From a candidate division Hyd24-12 bacterium UBA6080 (GTDB taxonomy: Bacteria > Fermentibacterota > Fermentibacteria > Fermentibacterales > JCC-6), in NCBI GenBank assembly GCA_002436025.1, contig DIXM01000012.1, positions 141,037-205,036 on the forward strand: a stretch of 64,000 nt of DNA, read 5' to 3'. The notes under the pieces were generated by a model, which saw only the letters and a list, made by a program, of their open reading frames with translations, was not told where the DNA came from and searched no databases. Shown one piece after another: positions 50,032-59,532 of this stretch. Every line of letters begins with the position of its first letter. The first letter of the stretch is position 1. The position numbers and the translations under genes were made by a program.

Positions 50032-50922
50032 CTATTCCAGTTTCTGATAGAGGATACTACTGTCTTGGAGATCTGATTGTCTCGCTTCTCTACACGTAAG
50101 GACAGCAGCATTTAAGCGAATCAGCTTTATGAAGGCATTTCTCTCAATACTGAGTGGAATAGCTACAACTTTGCAGGAATTCACTCCTAATCTATCACAG
50201 TTGTGGACACCCGTGTTAGTTAGAGCTTGTAATGCCTTGTTAAGCGTATCCACAAGAATTCTGTAGTTCTTAGGCTGTTCTGCAAAGTAATTACTTGGCG
50301 CCATTACACAGAGCTTGAAGTCGCTCCATTTCGGCCAATTAGATGCTTGTGGATTTTTGCGCGCGATATCAATGTTCCTAACGTTGATGAAGCACATCCA
50401 ATATATAATAACTTCAATAGCAGCGAATAGTATATGATTTTTTGACTTCCATTCCTTTAGCTCGATAAGATATCCCAGTGTACTGGATTTACTGGGTGTC
50501 CACACCAAGTCGATGCTTTTGCGCTTGTACTTCGCCCTTGTGCCTGCATAGCCCGAAAGACAAGAAAACTGGCAGAACCAGTTATTTGCCAGTGCCATCG
50601 CTCGTTCTAGTGGTACCTCAAGATTTCTACCGTTCTCCGCTTCTTCTATTGCTTTCTGACCTATTGGGATGAAACCACGCAACAACCCACGACTTCTGCT
50701 GTTTGGCGAATACTCTTTTTCAAGATGCTTTGATACACTAGTGAATAGTGATAGTAGCAAGCTGCAAAAGTCAATATGCCCGATATTATCAGTTTTTAGT
50801 AGTTCTTCAATAAGTGTTTTGCTTTCCCATAGCGATTTCGAGCTATTCACTCTCTCATTGCGCACTATATCTTCCCTCAAGTACGTATTCAGTACGTCAT
50901 TGCGTATTGTATTCAGGTCCAT
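50032..50922 (-). CDS. Probable PD-(D/E)XK-type nuclease-like protein
   Basis: A 296-residue protein. Its core RKSIDLVWTPSKSST, then GYLIELKEWKSKNHI, has the D-(x)n-E-x-K layout of PD-(D/E)XK nucleases, followed by a helix (FAAIEVIIYWMCF) as in that fold. The N-terminal 130 residues are helical. Such proteins act as restriction or defence nucleases. Its low GC content compared with the core genes suggests recent acquisition. Catalysis is inferred from the motif only; no close family is recognised. Confidence 0.62.
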   Translation of the reverse strand: MDLNTIRNDVLNTYLREDIVRNERVNSSKSLWESKTLIEELLKTDNIGHIDFCSLLLSLFTSVSKHLEKEYSPNSRSRGLLRGFIPIGQKAIEEAENGRNLEVPLERAMALANNWFCQFSCLSGYAGTRAKYKRKSIDLVWTPSKSSTLGYLIELKEWKSKNHILFAAIEVIIYWMCFINVRNIDIARKNPQASNWPKWSDFKLCVMAPSNYFAEQPKNYRILVDTLNKALQALTNTGVHNCDRLGVNSCKVVAIPLSIERNAFIKLIRLNAAVLTCREARQSDLQDSSILYQKLE

Positions 50923-50971
50923 TTGCTTCTCCTTTTAATTGCTTTTTCTATAGTGCATGAAGTACTATTAT

Positions 50972-51277
50972 TTAACAACCGAACCAATACCACTTCATCT
51001 TCCTCAGGAACTCTGCGTCGATGTGAAACCCCGCAGCCGAACCGATAACGCTGTCGATCCCGCAGTAAGGACAGGCGGCCGTATCGTTTTCGTATGTGTC
51101 CCCCCAATCGGTGATCTCCCCCGGAGGGAATACCGCGCAGCAGTAGAAACAACCGCAGTGGACGCTGGCCTCTATCTCCGCCCGATGATGGATGCTGTGA
51201 CGGTGGGCTTCCCGGATGTCCTCTGGAAGCGCGGCGAGTCGCTTCTCCCGGTCTTCATTGTTCATCAATGGGTTCAT
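50972..51277 (-). CDS. Small cysteine-rich zinc-ribbon protein (101 aa)
   Basis: A small conserved-type protein. HCGCFYCCAVFPPGEITDW and CPYCGIDSVIGSAAGF supply four or more zinc-type cysteines in C-x-x-C pairs. It ends LRKMKWYWFGC. This pattern is found in a widespread small-protein group sometimes annotated as cytoplasmic protein; function unknown. GGGAG lies six bases before ATG 51277; a start four codons earlier is open. Confidence 0.7.
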   Translation of the reverse strand: MNPLMNNEDREKRLAALPEDIREAHRHSIHHRAEIEASVHCGCFYCCAVFPPGEITDWGDTYENDTAACPYCGIDSVIGSAAGFHIDAEFLRKMKWYWFGC

Positions 51278-51279
51278 GC

Positions 51280-51534
51280 TCACTCCCAATGGAAAGCTCT
51301 ATCCTCGCGTAGTTGAGTCTCCATATCCATTGAGAGGGAGTAGACCTCCATGACCCTCTGGTGGTCGATGCCCTGGTATCGGGCAGCAACTTCCCGGGAG
51401 TCCTCCCCGGGCATGACATAGACCACGAAATCATCCCAGACCTTGTTGACGACGACAATGACATGTGTCGCCCGACGCATTCGGCCTTCTTCCAGCCAAC
51501 TCCGAATCAGGTCCCTGTCAGCGACATTGAACAT
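51280..51534 (-). CDS. Hypothetical small protein (84 aa)
   Basis: Not recognised. An alpha/beta protein starting MFNVADRDLIRSWLEEGRM, with a strand-like HVIVVVNKVWDDFVVYVMP core and RYQGIDHQRVMEVYSL. GGGGAGG lies a few bases before ATG 51534. It ends three bases before the zinc-ribbon gene, forming a two-gene unit. Confidence 0.62.
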   Translation of the reverse strand: MFNVADRDLIRSWLEEGRMRRATHVIVVVNKVWDDFVVYVMPGEDSREVAARYQGIDHQRVMEVYSLSMDMETQLREDRAFHWE

Positions 51535-51559
51535 GCGGTTCCTCCCCTGAAACAAGGTT

Positions 51560-52792
51560 TTATACCTCCCACCACTCTCCGTCGTCGTGCATTTCAACGG
51601 AAGGAAAGACCTCCCGGTAGCGCTCGGGCGAGAAGCTATGGATGGGTATCACCTTTTGGGGATTGAGGGCCGAAACGAGTTTCTGAAGATCGCCGGTACC
51701 GGCGTGCCCCGATGAATGGATACTATGCAGAAAAACCTCGTTCTTTTCAAGCCACCGGTCGACCCGAGCGTAATCTCCCCGTTCCCGGTAACCTTCCCAC
51801 ATGGAGTAGACGAATGCGGCTCCGGCCAGACACTGCCCGGACTCAAGGTCGGTCATGTGCATGGGACGGAACATCAGTGCGAATCGACCGGGATCGGAAC
51901 TGATACGCGAGAGGGAGATTCTGTTCTTGCTTAACCGCTCCAGGAGTTCAGAAAGTTTCCTCGCCTGAGAGAGCTGCCAGCGCGGCACGTAAACAGCCAT
52001 TTCAGGCCAGAAGGCTTGAGGGATGTTCCTGTTGCCAGTGGCTTCAAGGACAGCCGCGCCGTAGAGGTCCACAATGAGAATCCGGGATGTCTTCCTGCAG
52101 GCTTTGAACACGGAGACCACCCGGTCGATGTTCTGCATGGAAGAGTGAACCATTACCAATCCCGGAGTCCGGGAGAACAACCTTGCCATTCGATTCTCGA
52201 CCATGGTCTCGCTGACTTTGGGTTCCAGACGTCCGATGGTTGTTCCTTCGAGAAGAAGAGCGTGGATGTTTAAGGGGGGATTAGCGCAGAACTTGCCGAA
52301 CAAGCCGCCCTTTCTTCCGAGAGAACGGAAGTCGCCACTGTAGAACAATCGTCGGCCTTCACTCTCAACCAGCAGGGAGTAGGCGTCGTAGGCGCTGTGG
52401 TCAACGAGAAAAGGTGTAACCCGAAACGGGCCAATGTCAAAAGACACTCCGGACTCGTAGTTCCACCCCTCGGCAATGAAAGGCAGTTCTTTCTTCATGA
52501 AGGGAGAAGCAGCCCTGACAATCCTTCGGGCCGCGGCGCCCATCCCCACGTGTACTTTCGGGCTCAGGTGTCCAAGAAGCCCGTAGTGGTCAATGTGAGG
52601 GTGGGATACAAGAACCCCGAGCAGTGAAGGGTCACTTCCGTCGAGCCCATCAATCATGGGTACATACTGTGTAGAATCCCCAAGCGCTTCGAGCGGTAAT
52701 CCCATGTCGATCAGAAGCCTCTGACCTTCACTTTGTAGCTCTACGCAGCTTCCGCCGATCTCATGGCTGCCGCGATGGATACAGGCTTGCAT
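51560..52792 (-). CDS. Metallo-beta-lactamase-fold hydrolase (RNase J/beta-CASP-like)
   Basis: A 410-residue MBL-fold protein. The metal motif VSHPHIDHYGLLGHL (HxHxDH) lies near residue 63. Further ligands are in FLVDHSAYDAYSLLVE and LFYSGDFRSLG. SSGHAGTGDLQKLVSALNP and VIPIHSF near the end match the last histidines of RNase J/MBL exonuclease relatives. The HRGSHEIGGSCVEL start also matches. Such enzymes cut RNA or DNA. It is in a group with RmuC and the small zinc-ribbon protein, so nucleic-acid processing is plausible. Confidence 0.82.
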   Translation of the reverse strand: MQACIHRGSHEIGGSCVELQSEGQRLLIDMGLPLEALGDSTQYVPMIDGLDGSDPSLLGVLVSHPHIDHYGLLGHLSPKVHVGMGAAARRIVRAASPFMKKELPFIAEGWNYESGVSFDIGPFRVTPFLVDHSAYDAYSLLVESEGRRLFYSGDFRSLGRKGGLFGKFCANPPLNIHALLLEGTTIGRLEPKVSETMVENRMARLFSRTPGLVMVHSSMQNIDRVVSVFKACRKTSRILIVDLYGAAVLEATGNRNIPQAFWPEMAVYVPRWQLSQARKLSELLERLSKNRISLSRISSDPGRFALMFRPMHMTDLESGQCLAGAAFVYSMWEGYRERGDYARVDRWLEKNEVFLHSIHSSGHAGTGDLQKLVSALNPQKVIPIHSFSPERYREVFPSVEMHDDGEWWEV

Positions 52793-52846
52793 CAGAATAC
52801 TTCCTCATCATGGAATTGCAGTAATTCGCTGTGAATTTATACCATT

Positions 52847-54394
52847 CTACTCGAGGACACCGTTGCTTTCGTCTTGTTTCTCTTCTTCAAACGCTTCTGG
52901 AATGGTTTCTGAATGAAGTATTAGCAGTTCTGACGTCTCCTTTTCTGGCAGTTCCTCAACCCCACGGAGTTTCCTCTCAAGCGCTCGACTCCTCTGACCA
53001 GTTTTTTCTATGGATTGATGAGCTTTGTCGAGATGACTCTTCACCTTGTCGAGTGCCTCGCCGAACTTCCCGAACTCAGTCTTCACCGCACCCAGAACCT
53101 TCCAAACCTCTGATGCTCGTTTTTCGATTGCAAGCGTTTGGAATCCCATTCTCAGACTGCTTAGTAGTGCAACCAGCGTTGTCGGTCCAGCGACCATTAC
53201 TCTATAGCGCTGCTGGAGTTCATCAACCAAGTCGGGCTGCCTTATGACCTCTGCATACAATCCCTCAGTGGCAAAGAACATGATTCCAAAGTCTGTCGTG
53301 TAAGGCGGATGCACATACTTATCATGTATGTCTTTTGCTGAATTACGAACTGAACGGGCCAGAGCTTCTACTGCCGATTTGACTGCAGATGGATCACTTC
53401 TATCTGCTGCTTCCTGGAGTCGGATGTAGTCTTCTTGAGGGAACTTCGAGTCGACAGGAAGCCATACCTGAGATTTGGGATCATCTTTTGGTCCCGGCAG
53501 TCCGACAGCGAACTCGACCCTCTCATCTGATTCCGGATTAACTGCAACATTCTTCCCATATTGGCTGGTAGTTAAAACTTGCTCAAGCAGTGCGCCGAGT
53601 TGGAACTCAGCCCAAGTGCCACGTGCTTTCACGTTGGTCAACACTCTCTGAAGTCCACCAACATCGTTGGCCAGGTTTTTCATCTCACCAAGGCCATTCT
53701 GAACGGCCTCCAACCTCTCGCTAACCAACTTGAAAGACTCACCTAGTCTCTTCTCAAGGGTGTCGTGCAGCTTCTCATCAACGGTTTTCCGCATCTCCTC
53801 GAGTTTCTTCTCGTTGCTCTCCTGGAGTTCTTTTACAGATTTGTCCACGGATGCCCGTATGGTATCCAGTTCTTTCCTGTTGGAGTTGCTTAGGTCTTTG
53901 AGTTGTGTCGTCATGCCTTCGAAAAGGGCATTCTGGCTGGCACTCATAGCTTCCAAAACCTTTGTCATCTGCTCAGTCGTGTTTTTCAGTGCTTCCGTCA
54001 CTTCTTGCCGAACCTGACCGAGTTTTCTTTCGTTACCTGCTTGGAGTTCACTCACCCGAGTATCAAGTGTGTCACGAATCAGGTTTAGACCTCTCTGATT
54101 CCCGTCTGTGAGGTCTTTGAGTTGCTTCGCCATAGCCTCTATCTGCGTTTGTTGGCCCTGTGCAACTGTTCCCAGAGTTGCAGAGAGAGTCTGAGTCGCT
54201 TCCTGCATTCTCCCTGAGACTTCTTCGCGAAGATCTTTCCCAGCGGAACGGGTTTCCTCGCGCCCGTCTCTTAGCTCTTCCCTTATCACCTCCGCAGTCT
54301 TGTCAGCCCTTCTGCTTGAATTGAACAGGTGAATTCCAAGCAGAGCAGCAATCGCCAAAGTTATGGCGAGAATGAACCATATGAGTGTCTCCAT
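52847..54394 (-). CDS. rmuC: RmuC, DNA recombination-limiting protein
   Basis: A 515-residue RmuC. An N-terminal span (LIWFILAITLAIAALLGI) anchors it, a long coiled coil covers about residues 30-235, and the RmuC domain (about 250-460) has VKARGTWAEFQLGALLEQVL, WLPVDSKFPQEDYIRL, TTDFGIMFFATEGLYAEV and VMVAGPTTLVALLSSLRMGF. The fold is PD-(D/E)XK-like. RmuC limits inversions at short repeats; its presence in a repeat-rich island is notable. Length and motif order are typical. Confidence 0.93.
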   Translation of the reverse strand: METLIWFILAITLAIAALLGIHLFNSSRRADKTAEVIREELRDGREETRSAGKDLREEVSGRMQEATQTLSATLGTVAQGQQTQIEAMAKQLKDLTDGNQRGLNLIRDTLDTRVSELQAGNERKLGQVRQEVTEALKNTTEQMTKVLEAMSASQNALFEGMTTQLKDLSNSNRKELDTIRASVDKSVKELQESNEKKLEEMRKTVDEKLHDTLEKRLGESFKLVSERLEAVQNGLGEMKNLANDVGGLQRVLTNVKARGTWAEFQLGALLEQVLTTSQYGKNVAVNPESDERVEFAVGLPGPKDDPKSQVWLPVDSKFPQEDYIRLQEAADRSDPSAVKSAVEALARSVRNSAKDIHDKYVHPPYTTDFGIMFFATEGLYAEVIRQPDLVDELQQRYRVMVAGPTTLVALLSSLRMGFQTLAIEKRASEVWKVLGAVKTEFGKFGEALDKVKSHLDKAHQSIEKTGQRSRALERKLRGVEELPEKETSELLILHSETIPEAFEEEKQDESNGVLE

Positions 54395-54448
54395 GACTTC
54401 AACCCCTCTTTTGAGTTCAATACTCCATTTATGATTTCCCGAGTCCGA

Positions 54449-54634
54449 CTACTTTAGATCAAGTTCGAACAGCCTTTGGGGGTCAGGTGCTTGCAGGAAC
54501 GCCTTGATCAGCCGCTCGACGACATAGGCCATAGTCTTCCCCTGCTCCGCTGCCTTGACCTTCAGCTCCCGGTGCAGCTCTTCCGGAATTCTGATAGTCA
54601 GGCTCTTGGTCTTTTGCTCTGAAGCACTATTCAT
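54449..54634 (-). CDS. Ribbon-helix-helix protein (antitoxin-like)
   Basis: A 61-residue protein with the ribbon-helix-helix core KTKSLTIRIPEELHRELKVK and AAEQGKTMAYVVERLIKAFL. Such proteins are transcription repressors or antitoxins. AAAGGAGAGAGA lies just before ATG 54634; a longer frame opens 26 codons upstream. No toxin gene lies next to it. Its tail is repeated at 49852-49909 and its head resembles part of the mosaic frame at 48484. Confidence 0.78.
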   Translation of the reverse strand: MNSASEQKTKSLTIRIPEELHRELKVKAAEQGKTMAYVVERLIKAFLQAPDPQRLFELDLK

Positions 54635-55190
54635 TCTCTCTCCTTTGCGAAACAGATCCTTCAAGCCATGTTTCCATCTTGCCAACAATACAGCAATACA
54701 GCTTTCTTGCAAAATGTAAATAATGCAATTCCATTCGTCTGTTTTTCTTGACCTATACTGAGCTACCTTTGCCTCTCTGCGATCACCTTCACATACCTCG
54801 GATCCCTAGCTCGAGTATGCAAGCCTGCACTATGCTTTTCTTCACAACGCCCATTCACTGTTAGGGGACGTCAGCCTCTTCCACTGTGTGAGCGGCAATA
54901 TCTTCGGTACTGCCCTACTGCACATTGAAACTCCCATGATGAATGTCTTTGTGTATGGTCTACCGAAACATCTTACCCTGCCGAGTACGGTCGGGTTTAC
55001 TGGTATCTTTTGATTGGTGCCCGATCCAAGGGCTATGCACATTCACATGATCACGATCTTCAGCTGTTTTCAGGCTTTACGCTGCTGTTCCTTCTTGCAC
55101 GTTTCTTTTGAGTAGGCTATCATATAATTGTGCTCGTATCAAACACTGTGGAGATTCGTACGATCTTGTGCTATTCCGTTGGAAGAGGTG
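54635..55190. other. Gap before the CRISPR-Cas operon, with probable cas promoter
   Basis: A gene-free stretch of about 550 bases, richer in A/T. On the plus strand TATAAT at 55123-55128 is a perfect -10 box, about 62 bases before the chosen cas3 start. The nearest -35-like box (TTGCAC at 55095-55100) is 22 bases away, too far for a normal pair, so an activator may be needed. A frame at 54842-55042 on the minus strand is not convincing. Confidence 0.5.
55123..55128 (+). promoter_or_regulatory. Perfect -10 box of the cas operon
   Basis: TATAAT on the plus strand, 62 bases before the cas3 ATG. No -35 box at the normal distance is seen. Confidence 0.4.
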
Positions 55191-57935
55191 ATGGTACGTG
55201 AGAGGACCTCATGCCTCTGTGACGACAACATGCTATTAGCCGATATCCGAAGAGAAATGGAGCAAGTAGAGAGCCCATTCTTCAAATACTGGGGCAAGTT
55301 GGCCATCGAGAACTCCTATCATCCTCTGCCTTATCACCTTCTGGATGTCGCTGCCGTAGCTAGAACCCTTCTGGAGTCAGACAGGATTCTGGCAGATCAC
55401 ATGGCAAACCTGTTGCAACTTCCCCGGTCGGATATGCTGCGTCTGGTGTCCTTCCTTACTGCGATACACGATTTCGGGAAGTTCGCAACTTCATTTCAGA
55501 ACCAGGCTCCCTCTCAATTTGAGCTACTTCGTGGCGTGCATTCCAAGCTGGCGTACACGATCCATCACAGTAACCTGGGTCTGATACTTTGGCGGAAAGC
55601 CCTATCAAGAATCTTCACGTACTCCATCCTACCGGATATTGGCTGGTCTTCTGCCAATCGTTTGATGGAGATCCTCCTGAAACCCTCATTCGGGCACCAT
55701 GGAATTCCACCATCCGTGTGCCCCGGTGGTTCGATAGTCCTGTTGGAAGACCATTTCATGAAGGAAGATGTCGAGGCTGCAGGCGATCTTCTGCAAGACT
55801 TGAGCAGCCAATTCCTGATGGATCTGCGCGTGCCGGTGACCAAGGAAAACCAGCTACATTACGATGGAGCCTGGAAGAAGGCCTCCTGGCTCTTGGCTGG
55901 GCTGATCGTCCTTTCCGATTGGATAGCATCCCGGGAGACCAGCTTCCCCCATGAAGACTCTGTGTGGAGCCTCGGAGCCTACTGGGAAAAGATCGCCTTG
56001 CCTCGGGCTGAGAGCGCCATTAAGGTACTGGGTCTGATAACCTGTAGCCCAAGCAGTGTTACGGGGATTCGTAACCTCTTCCCCTCCATCGAAAACCCGA
56101 CCCCCCTGCAGTCAGCCATAGAAGATCTGACAGATGATGGTCGGCAACGTCTCGTGATACTGGAAGACCAGACAGGCAGCGGGAAAACCGAAGCTGCTCT
56201 TGTGTTGGTATCGGAGTCTCTTGCCTCCAGTGCCGCCTCAGGACTGTACTTCGGGCTTCCCACCATGGCAACGGCGAATTCCATGTACGAAAGGGTTCGG
56301 GCTGCCTGCAGGACCATGTTCGAGGAGCGTACACCTTCCACCGTCCTCGCACACAGTGCAAGCAAGGCTTCCATCAGGTTCCTGAACAGCACACCAGATG
56401 CTGACCATGATGAAGGGGATGCAGCTTCCTGGTTTGCGGATAACCGGAAGAAAGCCTTGTTGGCGCAGGTGGGTGTAGGAACAATGGATCAGGCGCTTCT
56501 TGGAATCCTCCCTCTCCGGCACCAGTCGCTGAGGCTCCTCGGTCTGTCGAAAAACGTGCTGGTCGCGGATGAAGTCCATGCCTACGATCCTTATTCGAGT
56601 GAACTGCTGTGCAACCTCCTATCATTTCAAGCAGCCATGGGAGGGTCCGCCGTCCTGCTGTCCGCAACCCTACCGAGGCGTCTACGGAATCGTTTTCTCA
56701 AGGCTTTCGCAGATGCCTCCGGATGGCCCGTGCAAGAGGTTGAAAGCGAGTCTTTCCCGCTGATCACTGTCCTTACGGGAACTGGTCTGACCGAGCGTGA
56801 CGTGGCTCATTCTGCCGGTTCCCGACGGCTTCATATCCAAATGATCGAATCCGAAGACGAGGCGAGACTTCATGTGATTAATGCATCGAGACAAGGCCGA
56901 GCCTGCTGCTGGATCCGTAACACTGTAGCCGAAGCCTTGGCAGCCTACGCAAAAATCTCAACAGAGGTCGATTCTGAGCAGGTTATCCTGTTCCATTCCA
57001 GGTTCATGATGGGAGATCGCCTGGACATTGAGAAGGAGATCAAGCAGCGATTCGGCAAGACCAGCACAGCAACAGACCGACGCGGTATGATCCTCGTCGC
57101 CACACAAGTGGTGGAGCAATCACTGGATCTGGATTTCGACGAGATGGTGACCGATCTCGCCCCGATGGACCTGGTTATCCAGCGCGCCGGAAGGTTGAGA
57201 AGGCACATGAGGACCTCAACGGGTGATCCTGCGGAGCGAGATGGCAGAGGAGAGACTGAGCTCGTGATCCTGAGTCCCAATCCAGCAATCTCTCCCGACC
57301 GGGAGTGGTACGCTCGTTCTTTCCCGGGTGCCCGGTACGTCTATCCCGATACAGCCCGGCTCTGGCTGACGGCGGAGATACTGTCAAGCAAGGGGGTCAT
57401 CGAGTTCCCCCAGGATCTTCGAAGTCTCATAGAGTACGTCTTCGATGAGGATGCAGATACACGTCTTCCGGAGAGCCTTAAGGAGGTTTTCTTCAAGTGT
57501 GAAGGCGATTCTCGAGGTGGAGCCTCTATGGGCAAACTGAATGGACTGACCTTGAAGGCGGGGTACGATATCGAAGCGGGGGCATGGCTCGGAAAGGAGG
57601 CGCAATTAACAACAAGGCTGGGATCTGCATCATCGGATCTCGTCCTCTGCCGGGAGGCAGTTGATCATCTGGTGACGCTCTTCAATCACGAGGATGGTTA
57701 TCTCAGTACTGCTTCCATTGGCCATCATTTGACTGGAGGGGCTATCACCGGAATTGATTCCTATGACCAGCTTCTCCGGGCATCGTCTCCCGGTCTTCGC
57801 TCGCTTGCACGACATCGTATTCCCGTGGTCATGTCCGAGAACGATGGAGGTTTTCACGCCGAAGTTAACAATGAACAAGGAAAGACGGTCAAACTGACCT
57901 ATTCACGGAAAAGGGGGCTCGAATGCTCCCGTTGA
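55191..57935 (+). CDS. cas3: Cas3, type I-E helicase-nuclease
   Basis: A 914-residue Cas3. The N-terminal HD nuclease domain has LTAIHDFGKFATSFQ near residue 95 and FGHHGIPP near 165. The SF2 helicase domain has Walker A DQTGSGKTEAALVL near 325, the DEVH box in VLVADEVHAYDP near 455, SATLPRRL and the arginine-finger motif VIQRAGRLRRH near 655. Cas3 unwinds and degrades DNA marked by Cascade. I start at ATG 55191, where GGAAGAGG overlaps the needed position; the frame opens earlier with TTG at 55128. Upstream lies the only cas promoter candidate, and cse1 starts 13 bases after the stop. Confidence 0.93.
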   Translation: MVRERTSCLCDDNMLLADIRREMEQVESPFFKYWGKLAIENSYHPLPYHLLDVAAVARTLLESDRILADHMANLLQLPRSDMLRLVSFLTAIHDFGKFATSFQNQAPSQFELLRGVHSKLAYTIHHSNLGLILWRKALSRIFTYSILPDIGWSSANRLMEILLKPSFGHHGIPPSVCPGGSIVLLEDHFMKEDVEAAGDLLQDLSSQFLMDLRVPVTKENQLHYDGAWKKASWLLAGLIVLSDWIASRETSFPHEDSVWSLGAYWEKIALPRAESAIKVLGLITCSPSSVTGIRNLFPSIENPTPLQSAIEDLTDDGRQRLVILEDQTGSGKTEAALVLVSESLASSAASGLYFGLPTMATANSMYERVRAACRTMFEERTPSTVLAHSASKASIRFLNSTPDADHDEGDAASWFADNRKKALLAQVGVGTMDQALLGILPLRHQSLRLLGLSKNVLVADEVHAYDPYSSELLCNLLSFQAAMGGSAVLLSATLPRRLRNRFLKAFADASGWPVQEVESESFPLITVLTGTGLTERDVAHSAGSRRLHIQMIESEDEARLHVINASRQGRACCWIRNTVAEALAAYAKISTEVDSEQVILFHSRFMMGDRLDIEKEIKQRFGKTSTATDRRGMILVATQVVEQSLDLDFDEMVTDLAPMDLVIQRAGRLRRHMRTSTGDPAERDGRGETELVILSPNPAISPDREWYARSFPGARYVYPDTARLWLTAEILSSKGVIEFPQDLRSLIEYVFDEDADTRLPESLKEVFFKCEGDSRGGASMGKLNGLTLKAGYDIEAGAWLGKEAQLTTRLGSASSDLVLCREAVDHLVTLFNHEDGYLSTASIGHHLTGGAITGIDSYDQLLRASSPGLRSLARHRIPVVMSENDGGFHAEVNNEQGKTVKLTYSRKRGLECSR

Positions 57936-57948
57936 CCAGGGAGGTCGC

Positions 57949-59532
57949 ATGAACCTCATCATGGATGCCTGGATTCCTGTATTGCACCGTTCGGGAAAAA
58001 CATCGCGCATCGCCCCATGGGAGGTCACCGGATTCCCGGAGGATCCCCCCCTGGCATTGCGTTTCGTCCGTCCGGACTACAACGGATCGATGATGCAGTT
58101 CCTGATCGGTCTCTTCCAGACCCTCTTTATGCCGGACGATGACGATGCCTGGCAACGCTTGCTGGAGGAACCGCCAGATATTGAGAAGGTTAAAAACCGA
58201 TTTTCCGAGATGACCCATGCCTTCAGGCTGGATGGCGACGTGCCGCGATTCATGCAGGCTTACGAAACCTTCGGTCCCTGTAATCACGAGCCCATTGGAA
58301 GCATTTTGATTGAATCTCCGGGCGCACAGACCCTGGCCCAGAACAGGGACCTGTTCGTCAAGCGAGATCTGGTACCGAAGATGTGCCTGCACTGTGCTGC
58401 GGCTGCGCTCTTCACGTTGCAATGCAACGCTCCGAGCGGCGGGCGTGGGCATCTCACGTCCATTCGGGGTGGGGGGCCATTGACCACCCTTCTCCTGGGG
58501 GAGACCCTGTGGGAGTCGATCTGGTTCAACATCCTTGCAAGAAATACCCTCCTCGATGCCACGGGGAACTGGGACCTGAGCACCGAAGTGGATATCTTCC
58601 CCTGGCTCGCCCCCACACGATCCAGAGAAGTTAACGCCAAGTTCGAAGCAACCACTCCTCTGGATGTGAACCCACTCCAGATGTACTGGAATCTTCCCAG
58701 ACGCATCCACTTAACATTGGAATCCGAGTCTTGTGACTCCTGCGCAGTCTGCGGCGGGCAGGTTAAGGGAGTTTGCACTGGATTCGACACACGGCCCAAC
58801 GGCGTCAATTACTCTGGAGCCTGGAGCCACCCTCTTACACCGTACTACCGCTCCGCATCAGGAGAAACCCTGCCTGTACATCCCCACCCTGGGGGCATCG
58901 GATACTGCCATTGGGTGGGTCTTGTTGTCTCTTCGGAGGATGCCAGCCGAATACCCGCTCGGGTGATCCGGCATCACTTGGAAAACCGGGCCGATTCTCT
59001 GGCACTTCCAAACAAACTTCGCGTCTGGGCCTTCGGCTTCGATATGGATAATGCCAAGGCGCGCTGCTGGTATGAGTCTACTATGCCATTGATCCATGTG
59101 CCCCGGGCTCAAAGTGAGAGATATGTGGCATGGGCACAGAAGATGGTGGGTATGGCGGATCTAGCCGCACGCTCCCTGCTAAACCGAACCCGAACGGCAT
59201 GGAACGTGAAGTCTGGAGGTCCCTTGGATTCGTTAGGCTCTGTCACCAGCCAGTTCTGGGCAGACACCGAACCGGATTTCTTTGCGGGTCTTGAACTGCT
59301 GGCTCGAGACATTGAAAAGAAGGATGCATGTGAGATATCCTTGCGGAGCTGGCATGCCATACTCGTTCGGGCAGCTCTACGGGTTTTTGATGAAGTGGTT
59401 CTGAGCGAACCGATCGAGCACGGAGACCCAGCCCGTGTATCCAGAGCTCGAATCTGGCTGTGGCGCGATCTGCACAACAAGTCGATGAACAAGTACCTCG
59501 GCATCGCAACTGATGAAGGAGGCTTGGCATGA
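57949..59532 (+). CDS. cse1: Cse1 (Cas8e), Cascade large subunit
   Basis: A 527-residue type I-E large subunit. The start MNLIMDAWIPVLHRSGKT and LTSIRGGGPLTTLLLGETL near residue 168 are family hallmarks. A four-cysteine cluster (CDSCAVCGG with VC) near 260 could bind zinc. The C-terminal four-helix bundle (about 390-527) recruits Cas3 in known systems. Cse1 reads the PAM and locks Cascade onto target DNA. GGGAGG lies directly before ATG 57949. Its end overlaps cse2 by ATGA. Confidence 0.93.
   Translation: MNLIMDAWIPVLHRSGKTSRIAPWEVTGFPEDPPLALRFVRPDYNGSMMQFLIGLFQTLFMPDDDDAWQRLLEEPPDIEKVKNRFSEMTHAFRLDGDVPRFMQAYETFGPCNHEPIGSILIESPGAQTLAQNRDLFVKRDLVPKMCLHCAAAALFTLQCNAPSGGRGHLTSIRGGGPLTTLLLGETLWESIWFNILARNTLLDATGNWDLSTEVDIFPWLAPTRSREVNAKFEATTPLDVNPLQMYWNLPRRIHLTLESESCDSCAVCGGQVKGVCTGFDTRPNGVNYSGAWSHPLTPYYRSASGETLPVHPHPGGIGYCHWVGLVVSSEDASRIPARVIRHHLENRADSLALPNKLRVWAFGFDMDNAKARCWYESTMPLIHVPRAQSERYVAWAQKMVGMADLAARSLLNRTRTAWNVKSGGPLDSLGSVTSQFWADTEPDFFAGLELLARDIEKKDACEISLRSWHAILVRAALRVFDEVVLSEPIEHGDPARVSRARIWLWRDLHNKSMNKYLGIATDEGGLA

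Noticed and set aside
32500..55000. Search for a second tRNA-Asn 3'-end copy as right border of the island
   Set aside because: None was seen in the window by eye, so no attachment-site pair is claimed.
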